From Streptococcus gallolyticus (lineage in GTDB: Bacteria > Bacillota > Bacilli > Lactobacillales > Streptococcaceae), in NCBI RefSeq assembly GCF_003337175.1, contig NZ_NETH01000015.1, forward strand, positions 1-49,614: 49,614 nt of DNA, written 5' to 3'. Position numbers and translations under genes: made by a program. This document shows positions 21,001 through 29,062 of the stretch, one piece after another (position 1 is the first letter of the stretch; each line of letters opens with the position of its first letter). The notes under the pieces are model-generated. The model made no database searches. It saw only the letters and a program-made list of their open reading frames with translations, and was not told where the DNA came from.

Positions 21001-21109
21001 AGAGATGCAGGAAAGTAAGAAAAATCTTGTAACAACGGTACTTGATGGGAATGAAACACGTGCTAGCATGACCATTGAAGATATTAAAGACATTTTAGGT
21101 GTTGATTAA
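18020..21109 (+). CDS. SNF2-family helicase with SWIM zinc finger
   Basis: A 1029-residue SF2 ATPase. An N-terminal SWIM finger has ligands C52, C54, C63 and H65 (CDC...CEH), a motif that binds DNA or protein. A poorly conserved middle (about 100-580) follows. The Snf2 motor spans about 590-1029, with motif I DDMGLGKT, motif II LDEAQ, motif III SGTPIENK, and C-terminal SLKAGGVGLNL and RAHRIGQ motifs. The start is a GTG with an upstream GGTGG. Homologues are widespread in streptococci; related proteins such as RapA recycle RNA polymerase, but the role of this subfamily is unknown. Confidence 0.92.
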   Translation: MGRMIPGRIRNQGIELYEQGLVDIVSKRGEVIQAKVGAHHLQYALEDEQVRCDCDLFAKKKYCEHLAALEYFLKNNTEGKELSDELSSHQEIQQETKKVTSFGSVFLDGLVINDDDTTKYRLAAYGSQSPYSSDYWWTLKINRLPDDRAYVVRDIKAFLAVVKSEGYYQIGKNYFEPLSLIQFDEASKDLIQFLWRLLPDSDRVDLEYILPNHGRNLALTSGTFEEGISLLNELYDFSFEHNHQNYGQLVFRPLDGSEGLLSFKVIVHRQSIELIITEKIFQPLFDNAFLFTNGMIYGLNLKQQKILAAVRSLPIKSDLAKHLFFDLDDQAKLAASLLDFKELGVVEAPKSFEIHDFVPSFHLMLNEYQEIALKVTFDYGMVKVSSKRELEDLPFASHFKHEERVFRTLEANGFAASFSSYHAPLANEDLYDFFTNTLEQLERLGKVTLSDDLEEIRQFERPQVSVQTNGGLLDISFDFSTIFENDIDDALEALFKNQPYFVNDAGKLVVFDEETQRVSNALQNLRAKQLKNGHLQLEAISAFQISDVFQDNDRVTFSKEVEQLAHDLRHPESFEVTLPNLNTQLRDYQMTGVRWLSMLDHYGFGGVLADDMGLGKTLQTIAFLASKLTPETRILILSPSSLIYNWQDEFTRFAPEIDVVVAYGLKAVRDDIISQNHQVVITSYSSFRQDFDEYSQLNFDYLILDEAQVMKNTQTKIAHYLRQFEVNNCFALSGTPIENKLLEIWSIFQIVLPGLLPDKKRFLKMEAKQVARFIKPFIMRRRKEEVLPELPDLIEINYPNELDHKQKAIYLAQLRQMQEAIAGASDADINRRKIEILSGITRLRQICDTPSLFMDYNGESGKLDSLRTLLTQIKENGHRALIFSQFRGMLDIAEKEMEKLGLTSYKITGSTPANARQEMTRAFNNGSKDTFLISLKAGGVGLNLTGADTVILIDLWWNPAVEMQAISRAHRIGQKENVEVYRLITRGTIEEKILEMQESKKNLVTTVLDGNETRASMTIEDIKDILGVD

Positions 21110-21119
21110 TCATCAGAAC

Positions 21120-21153
21120 GTCAGTTTTTCAGTGATGGAAGACTGACTTCTTT
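21120..21153 (+). terminator. intrinsic terminator of the SNF2 gene
   Basis: Stem GTCAGTTTTTC / GGAAGACTGAC (11 bp with two wobbles, 6-nt loop) followed by TTCTTT; the T-tract is short. Confidence 0.65.
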
Positions 21154-21163
21154 GATGAAAGCT

Positions 21164-21192
21164 TTGAAAAAATACTTGAATTAGTTTATAAT
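21164..21192 (+). promoter_or_regulatory. promoter for the 21367 gene and murC
   Basis: The -35 box TTGAAA (21164-21169) and the -10 box TATAAT (21187-21192) are separated by exactly 17 bp. The predicted start of transcription leaves a leader of about 170 nt. Confidence 0.8.
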
Positions 21193-21199
21193 AAGAATG

Positions 21200-21366
21200 C
21201 TACAAAATTAGGACTTGATTTGAACTCTTTCGGCTTCTCAGTCTCATTTGAGACGATTAGTGATAGAAGCTTTTAGTGACTAGAACCTGGGTTCAGATAG
21301 TGACGACTTGTCTTGATTTCTGAGTGAGTAATGAGCATTGATTAGATTAGGAAAGGAAGTGATGCT
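21200..21366 (+). other. structured leader upstream of the 21367 gene
   Basis: The leader contains GCTTCT...AGAAGC enclosing a GTCTC-ATTT-GAGAC hairpin, and further on GAACC-TG-GGTTC. No open reading frame with an RBS and no known riboswitch consensus was recognised; it lacks the T-box TGGN antiterminator core. Confidence 0.5.
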
Positions 21367-21963
21367 GTGCGTAAAACTGTAAGACGCTTTCCCTTAGTTG
21401 CCGATGGTGAGCCAATAAGTGATCCACCAAAAGCAATGGCTTTATACGAAAACGAAGATTTAATTACTAATATTCATGGAACTTATCATGAAAAGGACTA
21501 CGACGACGTTACTAGAGACTATCATTTTGTTGATGAAACAGAAAACAATAGTGAGCGTATCAAAACAGTCAGTGAAGGCAAATCTTATGCAGAGTTAGCA
21601 CGTGATGAAGCTAGAAGAGATGTTAAGAAAAAACGCCAAGCCTACCTATCTAACGATGGCAACAAGCTCCCTTCAAGGGTAACTTTCCAACAACAATTAA
21701 AAGCAACGTTGCCTAAAGCTCCTGCCAAACCGACTAATAGCCTTAGTCATTTAACAGAAAAGATGCATCAAGAAGACTATATCTTGGCAGAGATTCCCGT
21801 AACGTATAAAGAGCCAGATAATTCTTCTGTACCAAAAGCAAAGAAAAATAACTATGATTTCTTGAAACGTAGCCAAATCTACAATAAGGAAGCTCAACAA
21901 AGCCAAAGAGAGCACAAAGTTGCTCAAGAGTTAAATTTAACACGCTTTGATGAGGCACATTAA
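21367..21963 (+). CDS. conserved streptococcal hypothetical protein upstream of murC
   Basis: A 198-residue hydrophilic protein with many charged residues and no membrane segment or signal peptide. I do not recognise a domain. Basic/helical stretches (ELARDEARRDVKKKRQAYL near residues 77-95) and a Pro/Ala/Lys-rich linker suggest an extended, partly disordered protein. The start is a GTG after AGGAAAGGAAG. It is 34 nt upstream of murC and shares its promoter, so a role near cell-wall synthesis is possible but not shown. I recall similar ORFs before murC in other streptococci. Confidence 0.75.
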   Translation: MRKTVRRFPLVADGEPISDPPKAMALYENEDLITNIHGTYHEKDYDDVTRDYHFVDETENNSERIKTVSEGKSYAELARDEARRDVKKKRQAYLSNDGNKLPSRVTFQQQLKATLPKAPAKPTNSLSHLTEKMHQEDYILAEIPVTYKEPDNSSVPKAKKNNYDFLKRSQIYNKEAQQSQREHKVAQELNLTRFDEAH

Positions 21964-21997
21964 ACTGCCTAGCAGTTATTAATATAGAGGAGAAACA

Positions 21998-23329
21998 ATG
22001 TCTAAAACCTATCATTTTATCGGAATTAAAGGGTCTGGTATGAGTGCCCTTGCCTTAATGTTGCACCAAATGGGACATAAGGTTCAAGGGAGTGACGTCA
22101 GTAAATATTACTTTACACAACGTGGTTTAGAACAAGCAGGCATTAAAATCTTGCCATTTTCTGAAGACAATATCACATCAGACCTTGAATTAATTGCCGG
22201 TAATGCTTTCCGTGAAGATAATAATGTTGAAATTGCCTATGCCGTTAATAATGGCTTTAAATTCAAACGATATCACGAATTCCTAGGTGATTTCATGCGC
22301 CAATTCACAAGTTTTGGTGTCGCAGGTGCACACGGAAAAACATCAACAACAGGTTTATTGTCACATGTATTAAAAAATATTACAGATACCTCTTATTTGA
22401 TTGGTGATGGTACTGGTCGTGGGTCAGCTAACAGCAACTATTTTGTTTTTGAGTCTGACGAATACCAACGTCATTTCATGCCTTATCACCCAGAATATTC
22501 TATTATTACAAATATTGATTTTGACCATCCAGATTATTTCGAGAGTATCGATGACGTTTTTTCTGCCTTTAATGCCTATGCAAAACAAGTTCAAAAAGCT
22601 TTGTTCTTGTATGGTGATGATACTTATCTTCGTAAAATCACATCAGATGCTGATATTTATTATTATGGCTTCAAAGAGACTGATGACTTTGTTGCCTATG
22701 ATATTGTTCGTACAACAAACGGTTCGACTTTCAAGGTGAAACACGGTGATGAAAACCTTGGCATCTTCCAGCTTCCAGCCTTTGGTCGCCACAATATTTT
22801 AAATGCGACTGCTGTCATTGCCAATCTTTATATCGCGGGTATGGATATGGAATTGGTAGCAGAGCATATGAAGACATTTGCAGGGGTTAAACGTCGTTTC
22901 ACTGAAAAAGTGATTAATAACACGACTATTATCGACGATTTTGCCCACCATCCAACTGAAATTATTGCGACACTTGATGCTGCTCGCCAAAAATATCCAA
23001 GCAAGGAAATTGTAGCGATTTTCCAACCACACACATTCACACGTACAATTGCTCTTTTGGATGACTTTGCGGATGCTTTGAACCAAGCAGATTCTGTTTA
23101 CTTGGCACCAATCTATGGTTCAGCACGAGAAGTTGATCATGGTGATGTTAAAGTCGAAGACTTGGCTAACAAAACTCACAAATCAGCTAAGGTGATTAGT
23201 CTTGAAAATGTATCACCATTACTTGACCATGATAATGCTGTTTATGTTTTCATGGGGGCTGGTGATATCCAAATGTATGAACGTGCTTTTGAAGAATTGT
23301 TAGCAAACTTGGCTAATAATACGCAATAA
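21998..23329 (+). CDS. murC: UDP-N-acetylmuramate--L-alanine ligase MurC
   Basis: A 443-residue cytoplasmic ligase that adds L-alanine to UDP-MurNAc, the first amino-acid step of peptidoglycan. The N-terminal Rossmann motif [11 protein letters not shown] is at residues 8-18, the ATP loop [10 protein letters not shown] near 108, the DEYQRHF stretch near 153, and [10 protein letters not shown] near 308. The start has RBS AGAGGAGA. Length and motifs are complete. Confidence 0.96.
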   Translation: MSKTYHFIGIKGSGMSALALMLHQMGHKVQGSDVSKYYFTQRGLEQAGIKILPFSEDNITSDLELIAGNAFREDNNVEIAYAVNNGFKFKRYHEFLGDFMRQFTSFGVAGAHGKTSTTGLLSHVLKNITDTSYLIGDGTGRGSANSNYFVFESDEYQRHFMPYHPEYSIITNIDFDHPDYFESIDDVFSAFNAYAKQVQKALFLYGDDTYLRKITSDADIYYYGFKETDDFVAYDIVRTTNGSTFKVKHGDENLGIFQLPAFGRHNILNATAVIANLYIAGMDMELVAEHMKTFAGVKRRFTEKVINNTTIIDDFAHHPTEIIATLDAARQKYPSKEIVAIFQPHTFTRTIALLDDFADALNQADSVYLAPIYGSAREVDHGDVKVEDLANKTHKSAKVISLENVSPLLDHDNAVYVFMGAGDIQMYERAFEELLANLANNTQ

Positions 23330-23341
23330 AAAACTGTGGTG

Positions 23342-23364
23342 AAAAGGAGCAAAGAGCTCTTTTT
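23342..23364 (+). terminator. terminator-like hairpin between murC and the GNAT gene
   Basis: AAAAGGAGC (23342-23350) pairs with GCTCTTTTT (23356-23364), 9 bp with one wobble and a 5-nt loop; the 3' arm itself is T-rich. The next gene starts only 18 nt later with no room for a promoter, so partial read-through is likely. Confidence 0.55.
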
Positions 23365-23381
23365 CTTTTGAAGGTGATTCT

Positions 23382-23876
23382 ATGATGATAAGGAATGTAT
23401 GTCTTGAGGATTTGCAAGATATTATAGATATTGAACGCGATAATTTCTCTGCAGAAGAAGCAGCAAGCCTAAAAGATATGAAGGAACGCATTCTGACTAT
23501 TCCAGATCCTTTTTTAGTAGCTGAGATTGACGGAAAGATTTGTGGCTATGTTGAAGGACCTGCCATTTTTCAACGCTATTTAACAGATGATTTATTCCAT
23601 CAGGTTGTTTCAAATCCAGCTAACGGCGGATTTATCGCAGTCACAAGCCTTTCGGTAGCTCCAGATTTTAAAGGACAAGGCATTGGAATGGCTTTACTAG
23701 CGACAATGAAAGATTTAGCAATTGCCCAAAAACGGACAGGGATTACACTTACTTGTCATGAAAATTTAATTTCTTACTATGAAAGAAATGGTTTCAGTGA
23801 TGAAGGTGAATCAGATTCTACCCATGGTGGCTCTAGTTGGTATAACATGGTCTGGGAATCACCAATGATTGAGTGA
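23382..23876 (+). CDS. GNAT-family N-acetyltransferase
   Basis: A 164-residue acetyltransferase. The acetyl-CoA pyrophosphate-binding loop FKGQGIGMAL is at about 103-112, after the beta-4 strand SLSVAPD. The closing ENLISYYERNGF motif (about 133-144) resembles small GNAT enzymes that modify amines or N-termini. The substrate is unknown. Two adjacent ATG codons could serve as start after GAAGGTGA. It lies behind a hairpin after murC and probably depends on read-through. Confidence 0.85.
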   Translation: MMIRNVCLEDLQDIIDIERDNFSAEEAASLKDMKERILTIPDPFLVAEIDGKICGYVEGPAIFQRYLTDDLFHQVVSNPANGGFIAVTSLSVAPDFKGQGIGMALLATMKDLAIAQKRTGITLTCHENLISYYERNGFSDEGESDSTHGGSSWYNMVWESPMIE

Positions 23877-23914
23877 TGACATTATTAAGAATAGATAACA
23901 AACCACCCCGTCAG

Positions 23915-23943
23915 TTGATTTTACGCTGTTTTTAGGTTATAAT
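23915..23943 (+). promoter_or_regulatory. promoter of mltG
   Basis: TTGATT (23915-23920), 17-bp spacer, TATAAT (23938-23943). Confidence 0.8.
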
Positions 23944-23973
23944 GGCGATTGACTAAGGTTAGGAGGATAAGCT

Positions 23974-25687
23974 TTGACCGAATTTAACGACGATAAGCCA
24001 AAAACTCAAAAAGAAAAAAGTTTCAAGGAACAAATTTTAGCTGAGCTAGAAGAAGCCAACCGTTTGCGTAAGCAACACGATTTAGAACTTCAGCAGAAAG
24101 AAAAAGAAGCAGAAGCATTCGCACGTCGGACGGCAGAATTGATGGCAGAATACGAAGCCGAGGAGCGAAAAGAACGTAAAGGAACGAAAAAAAAGCATCG
24201 CCTTACCGAAAAAGCTCAAATACCTCCTGTGGAAAATCAGCTTGAAACAGCCATAGATGACCGAGAGATTCAGGAGGTTTTGAGAAATATTCATCAAACT
24301 TTCAATCCCAACGGTTCAGATTCAGAGGATAATGCTGAAAACGAACAAGAAAGTTATCTTGTCCGAGCAACAGATTGGTGTCGGCTTTGCTGGTATTCCA
24401 GATATTCCTGACAACATTACAAGCGATGATTCTCAAGTTGATGATGCTGATATGCAAACTGAAGAAAATGTTCAGGCTGAAGAAAGCGTTGTGAATAGCT
24501 CAGCAGAGACTAATACAGACTTGGAGAAAAATGTGGGAACAAAACGCAAAAGAAAACGCCAAAAAACAGATAGTTTGGCACGACGCATTGCCTTGTTCTT
24601 GATAACAGCTATTATTATTGCTTTGTTAGCAACTGGATTTTTTGTTTATCGCTATGTTGATAGCGCTGTCGGAGCACTTGATAGCACATCAACAGAGTAC
24701 GTTACCGTTGAAATTCCAGAAGGTTCGGGGAATAAATATATCGGACAAATTCTAGAAAAAGCTGGCGTTATCAAGAGCGCAACGGTCTTTAATTACTATA
24801 CAAAGTTCAAAAATTATAGTAATTTCCAAAGTGGCTACTATAACCTACAAGCTAGTATGGATTTAGATGAAATCTGTAAGCTCCTTAAACAAGGTGGAAC
24901 AGCAGAGCCAGAAGAACCTTCTCTAGGAAAAATTCTGGTGACAGAAGGTTATACCATTAAACAAATTTCAGAAGCTGTTACGAAAAATACAGCGGATGAT
25001 GATTCATCAACACCTTTTACCGCAGATGACTTTTTGTCAGTTGTTCAAGATGAATCATTCATTTCAAAAATGGTTGAAAAATATCCGGAATTATTAGCGA
25101 ATTTACCAAGCGCCGATGAAGCGACCTATCAATTAGAAGGTTACCTTTTCCCAGCTACTTATAGCTATTATGAAGATACAAGCATGGAAGATTTGGTTGA
25201 ACAAATGATTTCAACAATGGATTCGTATATGTCTAGTTATTATGATACGATCTCTGAAAAGGGTATGACGGTCAACGAAGTGCTTACGCTTGCCTCATTG
25301 GTTGAAAAAGAAGGGGCAACCGATGATGACCGTCGCAATATTGCAAGTGTCTTTTACAACCGTTTAAATGCTAACATGGCTCTTCAAAGTAATATTGCTA
25401 TTTTGTACGCTATGGGCAAACTTGGTGAAGAAACAACATTATCAGCAGATGCAAGTATTGACACATCCATTGATTCACCGTATAATGTTTATACCAATAC
25501 TGGTTTGATGCCTGGGCCGGTTGATAGTCCAAGCTTATCAGCTATTGAGGCGACTGTTAATCCATCTTCAACAGATTACTACTATTTTGTAGCTGATGTG
25601 AAGACAGGAACTGTCTATTATTCAGAAACCTACGAAGAACACGAAGCAAATGTTGAAAAATATGTTAATAGTCAATTAGATGAATAA
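23974..25687 (+). pseudogene. mltG: endolytic murein transglycosylase MltG, split by a one-base frameshift
   Basis: The first frame runs from a TTG at 23974 (RBS AGGAGG) to a stop at 24411 and encodes the charged cytoplasmic N-terminal domain of streptococcal MltG. The second frame (open from 24332 to 25687) carries one membrane helix, a LysM-like region and the catalytic MltG/YceG domain with the glutamate in LASLVEKEG. The frames differ by +1. Removing one A from the AAA at 24350-24352 rejoins them as E-V-I-L-S-E-Q-Q, giving a product of about 570 residues. MltG cuts nascent glycan strands in peripheral wall synthesis. A separate protein from the ATG at 24332 is possible (AGAGG lies 3 nt upstream) but would lack the cytoplasmic domain. 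Confidence 0.85.
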
Positions 25688-25696
25688 TAAATACTG

Positions 25697-25727
25697 ACAA
25701 ACATGGTGTGGTTCACATCATGTTTGT
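25697..25727 (+). terminator. strong hairpin between mltG and greA
   Basis: ACAAACATG (25697-25705) and CATGTTTGT (25719-25727) are exact complements with an inner TGTG/CACA stem. The following ATTTG is a poor T-tract, so it is a weak terminator or an mRNA-stability element upstream of greA. Confidence 0.5.
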
Positions 25728-25770
25728 ATTTGTAGATTATCCAAATAAATTTTTAGAAAAGAGATAGAAA

Positions 25771-26253
25771 ATGGCAGAAAAAACTTATCCAATGACCCTT
25801 GCTGAAAAAGAACAACTCGAACAAGAATTAGAAGAATTAAAATTAGTTCGTCGTCCAGAAGTTGTTGAACGTATTAAAATCGCACGTTCATATGGTGACC
25901 TTTCTGAAAACTCAGAATACGATGCTGCTAAAGACGAACAAGCTTTTGTTGAAGGACAAATCCAAATCTTAGAAACTAAAATTCGCTATGCTGAAATCAT
26001 TGACAGCGATGCTGTTGCCAAAGATGAAGTAGCGATTGGTAAAACTGTTACTGTTGAAGAGGTTGGTACAACTGATAAAGACGTTTACCATATCGTTGGT
26101 GCAGCTGGTGCTGATATTTTCTCAGGACGTATTTCTAATGAAAGCCCAATTGCACAAGCTTTAATAGGTAAAAAAACAGGCGACATCGTTACGATCGAAT
26201 CACCTGCAGGAAGCTACGATGTTAAAATCGTTAGTGTTGAAAAAACAGCTTAA
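25771..26253 (+). CDS. greA: transcription elongation factor GreA
   Basis: A 160-residue factor that rescues backtracked RNA polymerase by stimulating transcript cleavage. The N-terminal coiled coil (about 1-75) carries the tip acidic residues in [18 protein letters not shown] (about 45-62), and the C-terminal FKBP-like domain contains [16 protein letters not shown]. The RBS is AAAGAGAT. Its position after mltG is conserved in streptococci. Confidence 0.96.
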   Translation: MAEKTYPMTLAEKEQLEQELEELKLVRRPEVVERIKIARSYGDLSENSEYDAAKDEQAFVEGQIQILETKIRYAEIIDSDAVAKDEVAIGKTVTVEEVGTTDKDVYHIVGAAGADIFSGRISNESPIAQALIGKKTGDIVTIESPAGSYDVKIVSVEKTA

Positions 26254-26259
26254 TAAACC

Positions 26260-26283
26260 AAAAGCCCTCTGTGGGGCTTTTTC
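26260..26283 (+). terminator. intrinsic terminator of greA
   Basis: Stem AAAAGCCC / GGGCTTTT (8 bp, 6-nt loop) with T-tract. Confidence 0.85.
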
Positions 26284-26299
26284 TTAATGTTAAAAATTA

Positions 26300-26340
26300 A
26301 AAAGCGCCTGAGACAAAAAGTTTTTCTCAGGCGCTTTTGG
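26300..26340. terminator. bidirectional terminator between greA and yidC
   Basis: AAAAGCGCCTGAGA (26300-26313) and TCTCAGGCGCTTTT (26325-26338) form a perfect 14-bp stem, flanked by A-rich and T-rich bases so that it can work for both strands. Confidence 0.88.
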
Positions 26341-26345
26341 TTTAA

Positions 26346-27266
26346 TTATTTACGTTTACGTTGTTTACCAGCGTTGCGGTTGCTTTTCTTAGGTTTGTTG
26401 CTAAGTTGTGCGTTGTTAGCAGCTGGTGTTACGTCTTTACGAGCTTTTGACTTGTAAGTTTTTGGTGGATTTTTTTCAAATTCAACAGCAATTTTCTTAC
26501 GAAGTCTTGGTTTAATGATGAACATAGTAATCAATTGTTGGATAATTGAGAAGAAACCACCGACTAACCAATAAAGGAGAACACTTGCTGGCATGCTCAT
26601 ACCGAAGAAGACCATCATAAGTGGCATCACGTACATTGTACCTTTCATAGCAGCACGTTGTTCTTCAGCGACACCTTGCATAGACAACCATGATTGGAAG
26701 AAGTACAAGACGGCGATAACAGCTGTCAGAGGGATACTACGTGTACCAAGGTCAATTCCTAAGAAAGTACTTTCAGAGACACCTTGTGTGTATTGCGCAG
26801 CAAAATACATTGCTGAGAAGAATGGCATTTGGACGAGAAGTGGGAGACATCCCATACCACCAAGCATATTGATGCCATTTTCTTTTCGGGCAGCCATCAA
26901 TTCTGTTTGCGCAGCCAATTTTTCTTCTTGTGTTGTTGCATTACGCATACGCTCATTGATTGGTTCAAAGATTGGTGTAAGGTAAGCCATCTTTTCAGAT
27001 TGATAGCTTGCTTTCCAAGATTGGTAAAGTCCGAGCGGTAGAATAATACAACGAACAATAATAGTTACTAAGATGATGGCTAAACCAAAGCCAACTCCAA
27101 CATTATTAGCAAAATATTGGATAAGTTTTGCCATTGGTTCACCAAGAATGTGCCAGATAGTACCCGTAGGGTTGCCACTTGAATCACGACTGACACAGCC
27201 AGTTAGTAAGAACAATAATGATAAGCTGAGTCCTAAAAAGAGGACACGATTGAGTTTCTTTTTCAA
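26346..27266 (-). CDS. yidC: membrane protein insertase YidC (Oxa1 family lipoprotein)
   Basis: A 306-residue insertase. A lipoprotein signal peptide ends in LTGC (C24), followed by five transmembrane segments and the Oxa1 core. The hydrophilic-groove arginine typical of the family is seen in [13 protein letters not shown]. The C-terminal tail is long and strongly basic (about 35 residues, ending KQRKRK), as in streptococcal YidC2, which binds ribosomes. Translation starts at TTG after AAAGGAAA. It lies downstream of acyP on the minus strand and ends at the bidirectional terminator. Confidence 0.93.
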   Translation of the reverse strand: MKKKLNRVLFLGLSLSLLFLLTGCVSRDSSGNPTGTIWHILGEPMAKLIQYFANNVGVGFGLAIILVTIIVRCIILPLGLYQSWKASYQSEKMAYLTPIFEPINERMRNATTQEEKLAAQTELMAARKENGINMLGGMGCLPLLVQMPFFSAMYFAAQYTQGVSESTFLGIDLGTRSIPLTAVIAVLYFFQSWLSMQGVAEEQRAAMKGTMYVMPLMMVFFGMSMPASVLLYWLVGGFFSIIQQLITMFIIKPRLRKKIAVEFEKNPPKTYKSKARKDVTPAANNAQLSNKPKKSNRNAGKQRKRK

Positions 27267-27356
27267 TAGACTATTTCCTTTATATATAATACCTTACTAT
27301 TTTACTGTTTTTTGGGTAATTTCTCAATACATCTGTGGTCTTATTTTTTAAGGACA

Positions 27357-27635
27357 TTAATTAGCCATACGAAAATCAGTGAAATCTTCAAAATTAGCAA
27401 GCTTAACATCAACGTAGGTAACTTTTGACCATTTGGAAGGTCCTTTGCGAATTTCTTGGATGAATTTAGCTATTTTAGCTGAGTCCTCGGATTGAGCGAG
27501 AATTTCGACGGTGCCATCGTCATTATTCCAAACGCGACCATAAATATCCCCAAGTTCAAGGGCTAGGGCATAAGTTGAGTAACGGAATCCGACACCTTGA
27601 ACACGCCCTGAGACAATTAAGCGTACTTTTTTCAT
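27357..27635 (-). CDS. acyP: acylphosphatase
   Basis: A 92-residue enzyme hydrolysing acyl phosphates. The catalytic loop GRVQGVGFR (residues 10-18) contains the substrate-binding R18, and the conserved asparagine lies in VWNNDDG (about 36-41). The RBS on the minus strand is AGGAGGAAA. It is divergent from the methyltransferase gene at 27671, with only 35 bases between the two starts, and is followed by yidC. Confidence 0.95.
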   Translation of the reverse strand: MKKVRLIVSGRVQGVGFRYSTYALALELGDIYGRVWNNDDGTVEILAQSEDSAKIAKFIQEIRKGPSKWSKVTYVDVKLANFEDFTDFRMAN

Positions 27636-27655
27636 CTCACTTTCCTCCTTTTATA

Positions 27656-27664
27656 TGCTATAAT
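27656..27664 (+). promoter_or_regulatory. extended -10 promoter directly before the 27671 gene
   Basis: TGCTATAAT ends at 27664, only six bases before the ATG. Transcription would begin at or next to the start codon. No clear -35 box lies 17 bp upstream. Confidence 0.65.
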
Positions 27665-27670
27665 CTTCTT

Positions 27671-28411
27671 ATGACTATTATAACCTCAAAATCAAATAAT
27701 CTCATTAAAAAGACTAAAAAATTATTGAAAAAAAAGTATCGTAGGCATTCTTATCTAATTGAAGGTTGGCATCTTTTTGAAGAAGCGGAAAAAGCAGGGG
27801 CAGAATTTTTAAATATTTTTGTTCTTGAGGACTATGCTGACCGCGTTAGCCATTTTTCAATGGTAAGGTATGTAACGCCCGAGGTTTTAAAAGAATTAAC
27901 GGATTCTAAGACACCGCAGGGGATCGTTGCTGAACTTGCTATGCCGAGCTTGCCTTTAGTGGATTTAAAAGCAGGGCGATATTTGGTACTGGAAGATGTT
28001 CAAGACCCAGGAAATGTGGGAACGATGATTCGTACTGCGGATGCTGCTGGTTTGGACGGTGTTTTGATTTCAGAAAAATCAGCTGATATTTACAATCAAA
28101 AAACACTACGCTCCATGCAGGGGAGTCATTTTCATTTACCGATTTGGCGTACTGATGTGTATGAGGCTTGTCAGAAGCTGCAAAATCTTGATGTACCGCT
28201 GATTGCCACAACGCTTTCTAAAGAGTCTGTGGATTACAAGACCGTTGAGCATAATGGCGATTTTGCGCTTGTCATGGGAAATGAAGGAAATGGTATTTCA
28301 GAGTTAATGACACAGCAAGCTGATATTTTGGCACATATTATTATGCCTGGGCAAGCAGAAAGTTTAAATGTTGCTGTGGCGACAGGAGTTGTCCTTTTTC
28401 AGTTGATTTAA
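27671..28411 (+). CDS. SpoU/TrmH-family RNA 2'-O-methyltransferase
   Basis: A 246-residue SPOUT methyltransferase with an N-terminal substrate-binding domain (about 1-95) and a C-terminal trefoil-knot domain. The SpoU motifs are VQDPGNVGTMIRTADAAG near 115-132, MGNEGNGIS near 204-212, and the final IPMxGxxESLNVAVA-type segment IIMPGQAESLNVAVA. The target nucleotide is unknown; rRNA is the usual guess. No Shine-Dalgarno sequence precedes the ATG, and the -10 box lies six bases upstream, so its mRNA may be leaderless. An upstream in-frame codon at 27575 would run back into acyP and is rejected. Confidence 0.9.
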   Translation: MTIITSKSNNLIKKTKKLLKKKYRRHSYLIEGWHLFEEAEKAGAEFLNIFVLEDYADRVSHFSMVRYVTPEVLKELTDSKTPQGIVAELAMPSLPLVDLKAGRYLVLEDVQDPGNVGTMIRTADAAGLDGVLISEKSADIYNQKTLRSMQGSHFHLPIWRTDVYEACQKLQNLDVPLIATTLSKESVDYKTVEHNGDFALVMGNEGNGISELMTQQADILAHIIMPGQAESLNVAVATGVVLFQLI

Positions 28412-28477
28412 TTTGAAAAATATGGTGCAAGAAAAGTAATTTTTGAGAACTTGTTTTCAGTCTAATTTAAGGTCATA

Positions 28478-28486
28478 TGCTATAAT
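28478..28486 (+). promoter_or_regulatory. extended -10 promoter of the HD-domain gene
   Basis: TGCTATAAT (28478-28486) lies 24 nt before the start codon; no good -35 box was found. Confidence 0.6.
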
Positions 28487-28510
28487 TAGGGTGAAAGAAG
28501 GTGGTTCTGT

Positions 28511-29014
28511 ATGGAAGCATATAAAAAAGATAAAGAATTTATGGAGCTTGTTGGTCATCTTATCCAACACCCTCGTTTTCAAAAATTAGATAATATTCCA
28601 CAGCATCACTATTCGACGCGTATGGAACATTCTATTAATGTGGCTTATACGAGCTACAAGATTGCCAAAAAATTTGGTTGGGATGAAAAATCCACGGCGC
28701 GTGGAGGACTTTTACACGATTTCTTTTATTACGATTGGCGAGAAACGAAATTTAATAAAGGTCATGCTTGGGTACATCCGAGAATTGCTGTGCGCAATGC
28801 CAGAAAATTGACTACACTAAATAAACGTGAGGAAGATATTATCTTGAAACATATGTGGGGAGCAACGATTGCTCCGCCGCGTTATAAAGAAGGTTATATC
28901 GTGACAATGGTGGATAAATATTGGGCTGTCAAAGAAGCCATTACCCCATTTCGTAATCGTTTTAATAAGAGAAGACGTTACAGTCGTAAAATTTTACCTA
29001 GCAATCATCGCTAG
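28511..29014 (+). CDS. HD-domain hydrolase
   Basis: A 167-residue cytoplasmic protein with the metal-binding H...HD...D pattern: RMEHSINVAYTS near residue 37, LLHDFFYYD near 67 and a downstream conserved His/Asp set. HD proteins of this size are phosphohydrolases of nucleotides or related compounds; the substrate here is unknown. RBS AAGAAGGTGG. The C-terminus is rich in Arg/Lys. It is followed 48 nt later by a BI-1 family gene. Confidence 0.85.
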   Translation: MEAYKKDKEFMELVGHLIQHPRFQKLDNIPQHHYSTRMEHSINVAYTSYKIAKKFGWDEKSTARGGLLHDFFYYDWRETKFNKGHAWVHPRIAVRNARKLTTLNKREEDIILKHMWGATIAPPRYKEGYIVTMVDKYWAVKEAITPFRNRFNKRRRYSRKILPSNHR

Positions 29015-29062
29015 AACAGATTGAGTTTAGAAGGATTTTCTGATAGTAAGAGAGGAGATTTC

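Noticed and set aside
21200-21366. T-box leader
   Set aside because: GAACCTGGGTTC resembles a stem, but the AGGGTGGNACCGCG antiterminator core and a following terminator are absent.
24340-24360. Programmed ribosomal frameshift in mltG
   Set aside because: The required shift is +1; there is no X-XXY-YYZ slippery heptamer, no stop-codon shift signal and no strong downstream structure at this point.
24332-25687. Independent short-form mltG gene starting at ATG 24332
   Set aside because: The preceding frame encodes the matching N-terminal domain and a single A explains the break; the RBS spacing (3 nt) is poor.
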